DNA of 64,000 nt from Salegentibacter tibetensis (GTDB lineage: Bacteria; Bacteroidota; Bacteroidia; Flavobacteriales; Flavobacteriaceae). The position numbers were made by a program, and so were the translations under genes. The stretch spans positions 1 to 64,000 of the forward strand of contig NZ_JAIQZA010000016.1 in assembly GCF_020164485.1 (NCBI RefSeq), written 5' to 3'. Of the stretch, positions 28,650 through 38,085 are shown piece after piece. The notes below the pieces were generated by a model. That model searched no databases. It worked only from the letters and a program-made list of their open reading frames with translations, and was not told where the DNA came from. Each line of letters begins with the position of its first letter. Position 1 is the stretch's first letter.

Positions 28650-28870
28650 GAAAGTGCCGCTCCGATGGAGCTCTGGCTTTTTATTATTAACTATGTGCTA
28701 TAGATATGTAGCCTCTACGAGGCTGAATATTTTTTTTGTCATTATTCTTTAAATGAGATTCACATATTCCAGAGAAACCTACAAGGTTTTAAAAACCTTG
28801 CAGGAGAAACTAATTTTTAAATTGCTTTGGAGCTCCGTAGGAGCGTAATATTTTATAGGAAATGGAAAAC
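28650..28870. repeat. Cluster of degenerate REP-like palindromes
   Basis: The stretch holds GCTCCGATGGAGC, CCTCTACGAGG, an imperfect hairpin CCTACAAGGTTTT/AAAACCTTGCAGG (about 28778-28804), and GGAGCTCCGTAGGAGC (about 28831-28847). These are the sort of dispersed palindromes scattered between flavobacterial genes. No gene is present in the 397-bp gap. Confidence 0.55.
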
Positions 28871-28914
28871 GATAATTCAAAGAGCTTCAGCGGATCGGCA
28901 TCCCATCTATCAAA

Positions 28915-28947
28915 AAAACCCACAGGTTTTTAAAACCTGTGGGTTTT
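28915..28947 (-). terminator. Perfect 16-bp inverted repeat, terminator of the glycosidase gene
   Basis: AAAACCCACAGGTTTT and AAAACCTGTGGGTTTT flank a single T. The minus strand ends in a run of Ts about 25 bp beyond the stop of the leftward glycosidase gene, so it should stop transcription there. Confidence 0.8.
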
Positions 28948-28968
28948 AAACTTTAATCTATATTTTTT

Positions 28969-31539
28969 CTACTCCAAACTCACTGAAATAATCCCAACTC
29001 CGTGTGGGTTCTCCAGTTCGCTATCTTCTACTCCCGGGCCGATTGAAAACTGCAGGGCTTCTGCATTTTCGAACTTAAAATCCCCTTTGTAGGAATGCTC
29101 GAAATAATACGGTAAAAATGACGGATAAGGTCTTGGAAGACTCACCGTTTTAACCGGTTTTAATGAAGAAAGTTCAATCTCGTAAATTTCAGTTTCTGAA
29201 TCTAAATCGATCATAGTTCCAAAAGCTGCACCGTTTTTCATTACGAAGGCAATTTGAAGTTTGTCGGTGCTTTCGGTTAACGCTCTGGCCTTGATTACAA
29301 TTTTATCTTTAGAATTCAATTCTTTTTGACGTCCTTCAATTTTTCTGCTGAAATTATACCTAAATGAATAATCGTAAACAGGAGTTGCTTCAGGGTTTTC
29401 AACATCTTCTTCAAAGAGTTTTTTAACTTTTACCTGGTATTCTGCCTCGCCGGGCTTATTGGTTGGCACCAGCTTATTTTGCGGACTCCACTCCCCTACT
29501 ATATAATCTTCATCTTCGGCAGCATTAAAAATATAAAGCGGTTTCTCTTCTTCTACCACGCGAGTCGTATACTTTTCTTCAGAATAAAAATCCCAATCTT
29601 CAGGGCTTCCGGAAACTTCCCCGGGAAATGTTTCTTTTTCTTTATCTGTAGTTACAATGATTCTATACTCCAAAAAGCCATTTTTCAGCATTTTTTCAGA
29701 AATTTGAGCTGAATAATTATAAGCACTGCTATTTTTTAGCTCAACAACTTCATAATTATTCCCGTTTTGCAACCAGGCTTCTACTTTTTCTATTTCTTTA
29801 TTGGAAACAATTTCCGCTTTAATTTCGGCTAATGAATTTTCGGTAACCTCTTTAACTGGTTCGTGCAATACATAGGTTTTCTCTACAGTGGTTTCAGGAG
29901 CAGTAAATTCAGCTAAGTCAAAGCTTAAATCCAAATTCGAATTTTCATCAAATGCAGCACCATCATTTTTCAAAAGATAAGTTCCGGGGCGAATTTCAAA
30001 GGATTTTCCTTCAGTTTCGGGGTTAAATGAATTGCCTTCATTTAAAGCTTCCAGGCTAAAATTATCAGCTATTCCGGGAAGGTTTAAATCCATTTTCCAC
30101 TCCTCCCAATTGATCACTCCTACAATTTTCTTGAGACTGTTGCTTCCAAAGGGATTATCGACCAAGACAGCATCAGGCATTACTTCTAAGCGCCAAACAC
30201 CATCCCCTAATTTATCCAGAAAATAAGCGCCTTTTCCTTCATAGTTTACCACTTCTGAATTGCCAAATCCGGCAATATGTTTGAGTTTGTCTAACGATTT
30301 TGGCTGAATTTCGTTAGCGTTCGTATAAATAAATTTCTCTTCAGAATTTAATACCGCCAGGTCTTTTTCATAATCGATCGTAAAATCCTGAAATTCCAGG
30401 TTTTCGGGATAAACCCCAAAATCGCTGTTTACAGGAACCTGATGAAAAACCTCACCGGCAATCATTAAAGCCAGGGCTTTTTGCGGGGTGTAGGCAAGGT
30501 TCATATAATGCGTGTTGTACTCGGTATTTACGTGCGCCAAATAGATAGGCTCGTAAGCAAAGTGGGTTCCAATCTGAATCCCAGCTTCCCTAAAGCTTCT
30601 AGCCATTGCGGGATAAATATAAGATTTCATCACATCGGCCGCATCGAATTCGTAAACCAGTTTTGCTGCATTATTTTCTTCAATCACATCATCAAAAGGA
30701 ATTTCATAATCGTTCACATTTGGCAATAAATTTCCCTCCAGTTCTTTTTGAAATCCGAGTCCGGTTGGATACCATTGGAATGTTCCGCCGTCTATTCCTG
30801 CATCAAAATAAGTCTCGGCAAGGTGAATGCTATGGCTTACATTATAGAAAATAGGTTTTTTAGTACCTGTACTTTTCATTGATCTCACCATTTTTTCAAT
30901 AAACTCCTGCACTTCCTCCGGCTCTCCTTTATGGTGAGGCTCGTTGCTAATTTCAAAAGCTATCAGGTTTGGTTCATCTTTATAAGCCACACCCGTATGC
31001 GGATTCACGTGATTTAAAAATTGCGCCAAATAATTTTCCTGTGCTTTTATCGCACCGGGTTCGGTAAGACTTCCGGCTTTTCCATATTTATTGGAGAATC
31101 CGGGGGTATCCTCATCTGGCTCCGGCCAACCATTCCCCCAGTAAGCAATGGGGGTTATCACGAAATTTATATCGCGTTCCTTGAGCTTTTTCAGCAAATA
31201 ATCAAACAATTCCAAATGTTCATTTTCGAGAAGGTTTCCTTCTTCATCGCTTATCTCTGTGTCCCAAACGTGAATTCTATAAAGGTCAAAACCCAATCGA
31301 GAAAAATGATAAACATCCTTATCTATAGCATCTTTTAAATCTACATCCAGTTTCTGGCCGCTACGATAGCCGTGTGCAAAAGGCACCGAATAATTTACCC
31401 CAAAGCCTTTGACCTCTTCATCATTATGCCCCCAACGCATCAAACCTTCATCGTCTACGTAAACATCTTGTTTTTCCTGGGCAAACCCTATAAAAGTTAA
31501 AAGACTAATTACAAAACTTAAAAAAATTCTCTTCTTCAT
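28969..31539 (-). CDS. Secreted clan A glycoside hydrolase (GH5-like), multidomain
   Basis: An 856-aa secreted enzyme. The signal peptide is MKKRIFLSFVISLLTFIGFAQ. Residues about 40-400 form a TIM barrel of the cellulase/mannanase type. The acid/base is Glu200 in FEISNEPHH and the likely nucleophile is Glu297 in KLVYEFDAAD. Trp134 and Trp138 lie in a YWGNGWPEP loop of the cleft. The remaining 450 residues are beta-rich: a domain from about 540 that may be Ig-like, and a C-terminal jelly-roll (about 700-856) that could bind carbohydrate. It is the last gene of a leftward sugar cluster and starts 9 bp after the isomerase-like gene. The substrate is not evident; a beta-glucan or beta-mannan is likely. 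Confidence 0.65.
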   Translation of the reverse strand: MKKRIFLSFVISLLTFIGFAQEKQDVYVDDEGLMRWGHNDEEVKGFGVNYSVPFAHGYRSGQKLDVDLKDAIDKDVYHFSRLGFDLYRIHVWDTEISDEEGNLLENEHLELFDYLLKKLKERDINFVITPIAYWGNGWPEPDEDTPGFSNKYGKAGSLTEPGAIKAQENYLAQFLNHVNPHTGVAYKDEPNLIAFEISNEPHHKGEPEEVQEFIEKMVRSMKSTGTKKPIFYNVSHSIHLAETYFDAGIDGGTFQWYPTGLGFQKELEGNLLPNVNDYEIPFDDVIEENNAAKLVYEFDAADVMKSYIYPAMARSFREAGIQIGTHFAYEPIYLAHVNTEYNTHYMNLAYTPQKALALMIAGEVFHQVPVNSDFGVYPENLEFQDFTIDYEKDLAVLNSEEKFIYTNANEIQPKSLDKLKHIAGFGNSEVVNYEGKGAYFLDKLGDGVWRLEVMPDAVLVDNPFGSNSLKKIVGVINWEEWKMDLNLPGIADNFSLEALNEGNSFNPETEGKSFEIRPGTYLLKNDGAAFDENSNLDLSFDLAEFTAPETTVEKTYVLHEPVKEVTENSLAEIKAEIVSNKEIEKVEAWLQNGNNYEVVELKNSSAYNYSAQISEKMLKNGFLEYRIIVTTDKEKETFPGEVSGSPEDWDFYSEEKYTTRVVEEEKPLYIFNAAEDEDYIVGEWSPQNKLVPTNKPGEAEYQVKVKKLFEEDVENPEATPVYDYSFRYNFSRKIEGRQKELNSKDKIVIKARALTESTDKLQIAFVMKNGAAFGTMIDLDSETEIYEIELSSLKPVKTVSLPRPYPSFLPYYFEHSYKGDFKFENAEALQFSIGPGVEDSELENPHGVGIISVSLE

Positions 31540-31548
31540 AAGTTCATT

Positions 31549-32445
31549 TTAAACATCACAAATTTCAATGGCCTTTTTCAGAGATTCAATTCCATTAGGA
31601 TTGGTAGGAATAAACTCCTGGGCAACGAAACCGTCAAAACCAGTTTCTACAATTGCTCGCATAATCGCAGGATAAAAAAGCTCCTGAGAATCGTCTATTT
31701 CGTTTCTTCCCGGCACCCCCGCGGTATGGTAATGATTTATGTACTTGTGGTGTTTTTTAATAGTGGCGATAATATCTCCTTCCATCACCTGCATATGGTA
31801 AATATCGTAGAGCAGTTTAAAGTTTCCGGCTCCCATTTCTTCAGCCAGGGCAACACCCCACTCGGTATGATCTGCCATATAATCTGGATGGTTTACTTTA
31901 CTGTTGAGCAATTCCATAACCAGGGTGACATTTTTCTTTTTTGCGTATTTAAGGAGCGGCTTTAAACCTTTGGAACAATTTTTAATTCCGGTTTGCTCAT
32001 CCATCCCGCGCCGATTTCCGGAAAATACAATCACATTTTTAATCCCATGCTCTGAAGCTTTATCGATTAAGCCTTTATATTTCTCCTGAAGATTTTTATG
32101 GTTTTTGGGTTCATTAAACCCGTTTTCGATATCGGCAAACTCATCAGTAGCCATTGAGCAAACCAATCCGTATTTCTCAACAGTATCCCATTCTGAAGGT
32201 TTTAAAAGATCTATTGCCTGAATTCCCATATTCGCACAAGATTTCGCGAACTCGTCTAAAGGAATATCCTGAAAACACCAACGACAAACCGAATGTTTTA
32301 TATTGTTCTTTTTGCTATTTGGCAAAGTGTTATTATCAATATAATTCATAGCAGCAAAAGAAGATGCTACCCCTCCCAGGCTTAAGACTCCTGAGCCAAT
32401 GGCTATACTCTTTAGCGCATCACGCCTTGAAAATTTCTTTTCCAT
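31549..32445 (-). CDS. Tat-exported sugar isomerase/epimerase-like protein (hydroxypyruvate isomerase type)
   Basis: A 298-aa protein with a twin-arginine signal: FSRRDALKSIAIGSGVLSLG, ending near residue 32. The mature part is an AP-endonuclease-2/xylose-isomerase-like TIM barrel. Metal-site type residues are seen in LVMELLNSKVNHPDYM (Glu), LLYDIYHMQVMEGD (Asp, His) and FVAQEFIPTN (Glu). Closest in layout to hydroxypyruvate isomerases. Export to the periplasm is unusual for sugar isomerisation, but Tat-borne members occur in Bacteroidota sugar loci. It is cotranscribed with the glycosidase gene. The true substrate is unknown. Confidence 0.75.
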   Translation of the reverse strand: MEKKFSRRDALKSIAIGSGVLSLGGVASSFAAMNYIDNNTLPNSKKNNIKHSVCRWCFQDIPLDEFAKSCANMGIQAIDLLKPSEWDTVEKYGLVCSMATDEFADIENGFNEPKNHKNLQEKYKGLIDKASEHGIKNVIVFSGNRRGMDEQTGIKNCSKGLKPLLKYAKKKNVTLVMELLNSKVNHPDYMADHTEWGVALAEEMGAGNFKLLYDIYHMQVMEGDIIATIKKHHKYINHYHTAGVPGRNEIDDSQELFYPAIMRAIVETGFDGFVAQEFIPTNPNGIESLKKAIEICDV

Positions 32446-32604
32446 ATTTTTGGTTTTTAGTTGGTCTAATAAATTGAGGGATCAAAAAAGTCGAAAATCG
32501 AAAAAGTTACTAATCAAATGTTCTTTTTCCTCCAAAATATAATTTGCAATATCAAAATGATTAAAGAAAAAGTTTGTTTAGTTTCCCGCAAACAGCAATA
32601 AAAT

Positions 32605-32660
32605 ATAATTATAAACTCTGTTTTAACAAAAATAATTATAAACGTAAAATTTACAATTAT
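32605..32660. promoter_or_regulatory. Three copies of ATAATTATAAAC-like motif, candidate operator
   Basis: ATAATTATAAAC occurs at 32605-32616 and again at 32632-32643 (27 bp apart). Inverted ATAATTGTAAA lies at 32650-32660 and forms a near-perfect palindrome with the second copy. The array is in the 291-bp gap upstream of the isomerase-glycosidase pair and next to the Nudix-HTH regulator gene, which makes it a possible binding site for that regulator. The DNA is very AT-rich, so chance similarity is a risk. Confidence 0.35.
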
Positions 32661-32736
32661 TTTTTAAAAAACAAATTTTTTACCGGGAATTTTTTTAGTT
32701 TTTTCTTAACAAGAAAAGGATTCAGAAAAATTACTA

Positions 32737-33441
32737 CTAAGCTATTTCAAAGTTATAGCCAGATTCCAATAACTTTTTGTAATTCGTATAATCAAATTTA
32801 TAGAGGAAAGCACCTCTACGGGAAGTAGATTTGTCTTTTTCATCCAGTTTTATCAATACATTGAGCGAAAGCACTTTTTTCCTGAAATTTCTGGCATCGA
32901 GCTCTTTCTGGTAAATAGCCTCATAAAGTTGTTGAAGTTGGGGAATAGTAAATTTTTCTGGCAGTAATTCAAAACCAATTGGTTTAAATCGTGCCTTGCG
33001 TTTTAGGCGGTCTAAGGCATCATTTACCATCTGATCATGATCCAATACCAGGTCTGGTACTTCGTCTATCTCATACCAATGGGCTCCGTGTTTTTGCACC
33101 AGTTCTTTATCGTATTCATCCAGCCTGATTAGCGCATACTGCCCAATAGAAATTGAACGATAACCGGGATCCCTTTCAGACTTTCCGTAGCTTTTAAGCT
33201 CTTCCATAAACACGTTTTCAAGACCGGTAATTTCTTTAAGGACGCGCTTTGCTGCCTGATCTACATCTTCATCAAGCTTCACAAAACTCCCTATTAAAGA
33301 CCAGGAATCTATAAGTGGCTCTACCCTTCTTTTAAATATAAGCAGTTTGAGTTTGCCTTTATCAAAACCAAAAATTATACAGTCGGTAGCGACATACATT
33401 TTATCGTTTTGAGCATAATAATCTAAAATGGGTGCAGGCAT
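32737..33441 (-). CDS. Nudix-domain transcriptional regulator (NrtR/AraR-like)
   Basis: A 234-aa protein. Residues about 10-145 are a Nudix fold whose box (GSFVKLDEDVDQAAKRVLKE and onward) lacks the REx2EE glutamates of the hydrolases, so it probably only binds a ligand. Residues about 155-234 are a winged helix: LPEKFTIPQLQQLYEAIYQK, then RNFRKKVLSLNVLIKLDE. This layout matches NrtR-family repressors, among which Bacteroidota members answer to sugars such as arabinose. Here it sits between a sodium/sugar symporter with aldose epimerase and a glycosidase, which argues for a sugar role. The ligand is inferred, not seen. Confidence 0.8.
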   Translation of the reverse strand: MPAPILDYYAQNDKMYVATDCIIFGFDKGKLKLLIFKRRVEPLIDSWSLIGSFVKLDEDVDQAAKRVLKEITGLENVFMEELKSYGKSERDPGYRSISIGQYALIRLDEYDKELVQKHGAHWYEIDEVPDLVLDHDQMVNDALDRLKRKARFKPIGFELLPEKFTIPQLQQLYEAIYQKELDARNFRKKVLSLNVLIKLDEKDKSTSRRGAFLYKFDYTNYKKLLESGYNFEIA

Positions 33442-33587
33442 AAGGGTTTGGTAATTTCGGTATAAATATAATCAAAAGTAAAAACCCGGGACTAAGTCTA
33501 CCAGTCATAAGGCTAAACAGTAAAATATTTGTGTCCAGCCTTTTTTATTATAATAGCCCCTGGTAAATAAATTATTATTCAAAAAAC

Positions 33588-35177
33588 TTACTGTGCAAAG
33601 TATGCGTATATAAAAACGACAAGAACTACAATTCCCAGTCCAACTGGTTTTACCAATTTCCAGGGCTGAATATCCACCTGCCTTGTATAATCTAAAACAA
33701 AAGGTTTAATTCTAGGTTTCCATTTTCCGATAACGAACATAATGATCACGTTAAGCACAAATAAAATAGCCATTACATGGAGGTAATGCGGTAGGGAATC
33801 TTCTCCTACTACAAAATACTTAAGACCCAAATAGATTAAGTAGAAACCAACCCCACTAAAAATTGCGACTTTGGCAGCAATTGCCGGAATTCGTTTAGTC
33901 AGATAACCCACAATTACAATTGTTAAGATAGGAATACTGTAACTTCCATTTACTTCCTGCAAATAACCGAAAAGGCCTTGTGGTGCGTTGGCAATAAAGG
34001 GCGCGATAAGCATAGCTCCAATGGCCAGGAATATCCCGAAGCGTTTTCCCTGTTTTACCACTTTAGCTTCACTGGCTTCCTGATTGAAATACTGTTTGTA
34101 AATATCTATTCCGAAAAGGGTTACTGAACTGTTTAAAGCGGAATTAAAGGAACTCAAAATTGCACCAAAAAGAACGGCGGCGAAAAAACCTGTAAGCACC
34201 GGTGGAAGCACCGCGTTCACCAATGCTGGGTAAGCCTGATCGGCATTTTCTAAATCTCCCTGAAACATATGCCAGGCAATAATACCCGGTAAAACTACGA
34301 TGATTGGCCCAAGGATCTTAATGAATGCAGCCAGCATTAATCCTTTTTGACCCTCTCTAAGGTTTTTAGCCGCGAGAGCCCGCTGAATAATCGCCTGATT
34401 GGTTCCCCAGTAGAATAATTGCACCAGCATCATCCCGGTAAATATCGTTGAAAATGGCACCGAAGCATCAGGCCCACCAATAGAGTTAAATTTCTCAGGA
34501 TTAGAATCCACTAAAGTTTCCAGGCCATTAATAATACCGCCATCTCCAATGGCCATAAGTCCAAAAATGGGGATTAGCAAACCACCTATAAGTAAACCTA
34601 CCGCATTAATAGTATCTGAAACGGCTACAGCCTTTAAACCTCCGAAAATGGCGTAAATAGAGCCGATTATTCCAATGCCCCAAACTGTTAGCCAGAGTGC
34701 GGCATTTGAACTTACCCCTAACATTTCAGGAATTCCAAACATCGTGCTAATCGCTAAAGCACCGGAATAAAGTACAATGGGTAAGAAAATGATCATATAC
34801 CCCGATAGGAATAGCGCAGAAACCAGGGTTTTCGTTCCTCTATCAAATCGCTTTTCCAGAAATTGCGGTACGGTAGTTAGACCTCCTTTTAAATAGCGTG
34901 GTAATAAAAACAAAGCGGTTAACACTATGGCAATCGCTGCAAGGGTTTCCCAGGCCATAACTAAAATTCCTTCACTAAAAGCCTGGCCGTTTAAACCTAC
35001 AATTTGCTCTGTAGATAAATTAGTAAGCAATACCGAACCAGCAATAACGCCCGCGGTAAGGCTTCTTCCTCCAAGAAAATATCCATCACTCGTATTTTCA
35101 TCGGTTTTTCGGGTTGCCAGATAAGCGATAATAGCTACCAATAGCGTAAAACCAATGAATGATAAAATTCCAACCAT
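33588..35177 (-). CDS. Sodium:solute symporter (SGLT-like)
   Basis: A 529-aa inner-membrane transporter of the SSS family with about 14 hydrophobic helices. The family stretch is SVLLTNLSTEQIVGLNGQAF in the first helices, then LPRYLKGGLTTVPQFLEKRF. ISSFNSALNSSVTLFGIDIY is the sodium-site helix. The match to the sugar (SglT) branch, rather than proline or pantothenate carriers, is supported by the aldose epimerase 70 bp upstream. It probably imports the monosaccharide released by the glycosidase, driven by sodium. Confidence 0.85.
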   Translation of the reverse strand: MVGILSFIGFTLLVAIIAYLATRKTDENTSDGYFLGGRSLTAGVIAGSVLLTNLSTEQIVGLNGQAFSEGILVMAWETLAAIAIVLTALFLLPRYLKGGLTTVPQFLEKRFDRGTKTLVSALFLSGYMIIFLPIVLYSGALAISTMFGIPEMLGVSSNAALWLTVWGIGIIGSIYAIFGGLKAVAVSDTINAVGLLIGGLLIPIFGLMAIGDGGIINGLETLVDSNPEKFNSIGGPDASVPFSTIFTGMMLVQLFYWGTNQAIIQRALAAKNLREGQKGLMLAAFIKILGPIIVVLPGIIAWHMFQGDLENADQAYPALVNAVLPPVLTGFFAAVLFGAILSSFNSALNSSVTLFGIDIYKQYFNQEASEAKVVKQGKRFGIFLAIGAMLIAPFIANAPQGLFGYLQEVNGSYSIPILTIVIVGYLTKRIPAIAAKVAIFSGVGFYLIYLGLKYFVVGEDSLPHYLHVMAILFVLNVIIMFVIGKWKPRIKPFVLDYTRQVDIQPWKLVKPVGLGIVVLVVFIYAYFAQ

Positions 35178-35248
35178 AGCTTAATTTAAAATTTTGTTAA
35201 ATATAAAATTTTAATTGAAAGTTATACTCTTCTTAGTCTTTAAACTTC

Positions 35249-36247
35249 TTAATATCCACTAACTGAAAATTTATAGGAAATCGAGTTATAATATTGCTCT
35301 CCCGGTTTTAAAACAGCTTTAGGAAAATTTCTAAAATTAGGAGCATCAGGGAAATTTTGTGCCTCGAGGCATAGCGAAGGATATTGTTCAGCAATTTCGG
35401 TATGGTAATTCAGATCTTCAGGAAGGTTTTCAGGCGCATAGGTTACCAGTGCCTTCTGATTGGTTCTTACCTCCATTTTTATTCCTGTTAAGGGAGCAAA
35501 AAGTCTGGCTGCAACCTGATCTTTTTCAGATTTCAAAACAAAAGTATCGTCAAGATTTCGATTTCCTATCAATTTACTTTCGCTAAAATTTTTAGGATTT
35601 TTTTTCAGCTTGGTTAGATTTCCGGTAGGTAATAAATTTTTATCCACTTCCAGGATTTTTTCTGCTGAAATCTTTAAAAAATGATCGCTTATACTGCCCC
35701 CTCCATTGAGATTAAAATATGTATGATTGGTTAGATTAACAACCGTTTTTTTATCGGTTTTTGCCGAATATTCTATTAGCAATTCATTATTCTCTGTAAG
35801 TATATACTTAACCTCAACTTCTAAATTCCCCGGGTAAGATTCTTCGCCGTCTTTACTGAAATAACTCAATTTCACCGAAGGATTAGGCGCGGATGTCTCT
35901 TCTACAATTTCCCATATTTTATACTGAAATCCATAATTGCCCCCGTGTAGATGCACATCATCCTGCTCAAATAATTTATAAGTGGTTTCATCAAGCTTGA
36001 ATTGACCTTTAGAAATTCTCCCGGCATAACGGCCAACTGAAGCACCAAAACATTTATTATGCTCTTTGTAAGCGGAAGTAACAAAGTCTTCAGCCCTTGG
36101 GCTTACTACCACATTTATAATTTCCCCGCTTTTATCCTTTATCTTAAAGCTAAGCACCGCAGCACCGAAATTAAGAACCTCGAGCTCGCTACCTTTATTG
36201 TTCACAAGGCTTAATGTTTTAAGATCTTCTTTTCTTATAGCTTTCAA
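35249..36247 (-). CDS. galM: Aldose 1-epimerase (mutarotase)
   Basis: A 332-aa enzyme that interconverts alpha and beta anomers of aldoses. The catalytic His lies in VVNLTNHTYFNLNGGG, and a second His in DVHLHGGNYGFQ. The catalytic Glu is in PSLCLEAQNFPDAPN. Length is normal and no signal peptide is evident, so it acts in the cytoplasm. Its stop is followed 71 bp later by the symporter start. The pair should take up and prepare a hexose or pentose. Confidence 0.9.
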   Translation of the reverse strand: MKAIRKEDLKTLSLVNNKGSELEVLNFGAAVLSFKIKDKSGEIINVVVSPRAEDFVTSAYKEHNKCFGASVGRYAGRISKGQFKLDETTYKLFEQDDVHLHGGNYGFQYKIWEIVEETSAPNPSVKLSYFSKDGEESYPGNLEVEVKYILTENNELLIEYSAKTDKKTVVNLTNHTYFNLNGGGSISDHFLKISAEKILEVDKNLLPTGNLTKLKKNPKNFSESKLIGNRNLDDTFVLKSEKDQVAARLFAPLTGIKMEVRTNQKALVTYAPENLPEDLNYHTEIAEQYPSLCLEAQNFPDAPNFRNFPKAVLKPGEQYYNSISYKFSVSGY

Positions 36248-36258
36248 ATTCTCTCTTT

Positions 36259-38082
36259 TTAGTTGTTTTTCCCCGAAATCCAGTCTTCAACTTTTTCTTC
36301 GAGAATATTCAAAGGTAAGGCTCCATCCAGAAGAATCACATCATGGAATTCCCTAATATCGAAATCTTCTCCCAGTTCTTCTTTGGCATTTTCCCTTATT
36401 TCCAGGATTTTATTCATTCCAATCTTATAAGCCGTTGCCTGGCCGGGCATTACTATATGCCGTTCCACCATCTTTACACAATCACTTTCAGCATTTGGAG
36501 TGTTTTCCTTATAATAGGCAATTCCCTCTTCACGTGTCCATTTTTTAGCGTGAATCCCGGTATCTACAACCAGCCTGCACGAACGCCAAAGTTCCATTGC
36601 CAGGCGGCCAAAATCTGAATAAGGATCTTCGTAAAATCCAATTTCCTTTGGCAACAGTTCGCTGTAAAGTCCCCAACCTTCTACATAAGCGGTATAAAAA
36701 CTGAATTTCCTAAACTGCGGAATATCTTCTAATTCCTGGGCAATGGCGATTTGCATATGATGACCCGGGATCCCTTCGTGGTAAGCCAAAGCCTCCATTT
36801 GGTAAGTGGGCATCGCAGCCATATCGTATAAATTCGCATAATAAGTACCCGGTCTTGAACCATCGGTTGCAGGTTGCTGATAAAAAGCTTTTCCTGCACT
36901 TTTTTCCCTAAAGGGTTCCACGGCCTTCACTACCAGTTCTGCTTCAGGTTTGGTTAAAAATAAATCGTCTAACCTGCCCTTCATGGTGTTGATGATTGCA
37001 GTAGCTTCATTTAGATATTTTTTACGGCCTATAGAATCATTAGCATAATAGAACTGCTCATCGCTTCTCATAAATTCAAAGAAATCCTGAAGCGTGCCAT
37101 CAAAGCCAACTTCATTCTTGATTTCTTCCATTTCAGTATGAATGCGCGCTACTTCTTTCAAGCCAATTTGATGAATTTCTTCTGCTGAAAGATTAGTAGT
37201 GGTGGTTCTTTTCAAGGCGTTCTTATAAAAATCATCTCCTTTTGGGAACTTCCAGGCACCTGCATCGTTATTTGCACGTTTTTGCTGAATTTCAAGAAAT
37301 GAAATTAAATTCTCATAAGCAGGTTTTACATTTTTTACCAACGCATTTTCTGCAGCATTTATTAATTCCTTTTTCTTCTCCCCCGGGATCTCCAGGTTTT
37401 CGGTTTTGGTCTTAAAATCTTTTAGTAAAGCACTTTCATCGGTGGATTTACCAAAAGGCTTTCCTCTTAATACATTTCTACTGGCATCGAGGACTTTTTC
37501 AAAGACAAAAACCGGTGGAACAATCCCGTTTTGTTCCCTTATTTTAAGATTTCCAATAACCTCTTCCATCACCCCGGGAATTTTCTCCAATCTGGAAATA
37601 TAAGCCTTAGCATCGCTAACTGAATCTATGCGGTGCATGTTGATTAAAAATGCAGGCAATTCAGCGTGATAACCAAACATCTGATTCACCGGATAATTAT
37701 AAAACCGATAATCGTAATCGGCTATTTCATTTTCAATCTTCTGGCGATAGAGATCGTAGCTTAAACGGGTTTGCTCATTTAAAGCTTCTACCTCTACTTT
37801 TTTCAGATATTCAAGTCGGTTTTTGGCTTTTTTGAGGTCTTCGACATACTTCAAATGAGAAAAATCATCCCATTTCCCATAATCGGACTTCTGACCAAGA
37901 CGGGTTTGCATCATTGGAGAATCAGCTACATCTTTCTGAAATTCGGCTTCAAAATATTCGTTTAATTTTTCTGAATGCTCTGCAATTTCTTCTTCAGAAT
38001 AATCCCCGTTTTTATCGTTACAGGAAATCATAAGTACTAAAAGCGCTATAGCTAAGATTGAATTGATAAGCCTAAAGTTCAT
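36259..38082 (-). CDS. DUF885-family lipoprotein, probable metallopeptidase
   Basis: A 607-aa lipoprotein with signal MNFRLINSILAIALLVLMISC. Most of the protein is helical, as in the DUF885 family. The zinc-binding motif is HEGIPGHHMQIA, with EGWGLYSE about 30 residues later and a C-terminal RHIVMPGQATAYKIG segment, all hallmarks of the family. These proteins resemble gluzincin peptidases, and cleavage of peptides in the periplasm is the usual assumption. It lies 4 bp after the CocE-type gene and 12 bp before galM, so all are likely in one transcript. Confidence 0.85.
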   Translation of the reverse strand: MNFRLINSILAIALLVLMISCNDKNGDYSEEEIAEHSEKLNEYFEAEFQKDVADSPMMQTRLGQKSDYGKWDDFSHLKYVEDLKKAKNRLEYLKKVEVEALNEQTRLSYDLYRQKIENEIADYDYRFYNYPVNQMFGYHAELPAFLINMHRIDSVSDAKAYISRLEKIPGVMEEVIGNLKIREQNGIVPPVFVFEKVLDASRNVLRGKPFGKSTDESALLKDFKTKTENLEIPGEKKKELINAAENALVKNVKPAYENLISFLEIQQKRANNDAGAWKFPKGDDFYKNALKRTTTTNLSAEEIHQIGLKEVARIHTEMEEIKNEVGFDGTLQDFFEFMRSDEQFYYANDSIGRKKYLNEATAIINTMKGRLDDLFLTKPEAELVVKAVEPFREKSAGKAFYQQPATDGSRPGTYYANLYDMAAMPTYQMEALAYHEGIPGHHMQIAIAQELEDIPQFRKFSFYTAYVEGWGLYSELLPKEIGFYEDPYSDFGRLAMELWRSCRLVVDTGIHAKKWTREEGIAYYKENTPNAESDCVKMVERHIVMPGQATAYKIGMNKILEIRENAKEELGEDFDIREFHDVILLDGALPLNILEEKVEDWISGKNN

Positions 38083-38085
38083 TTT

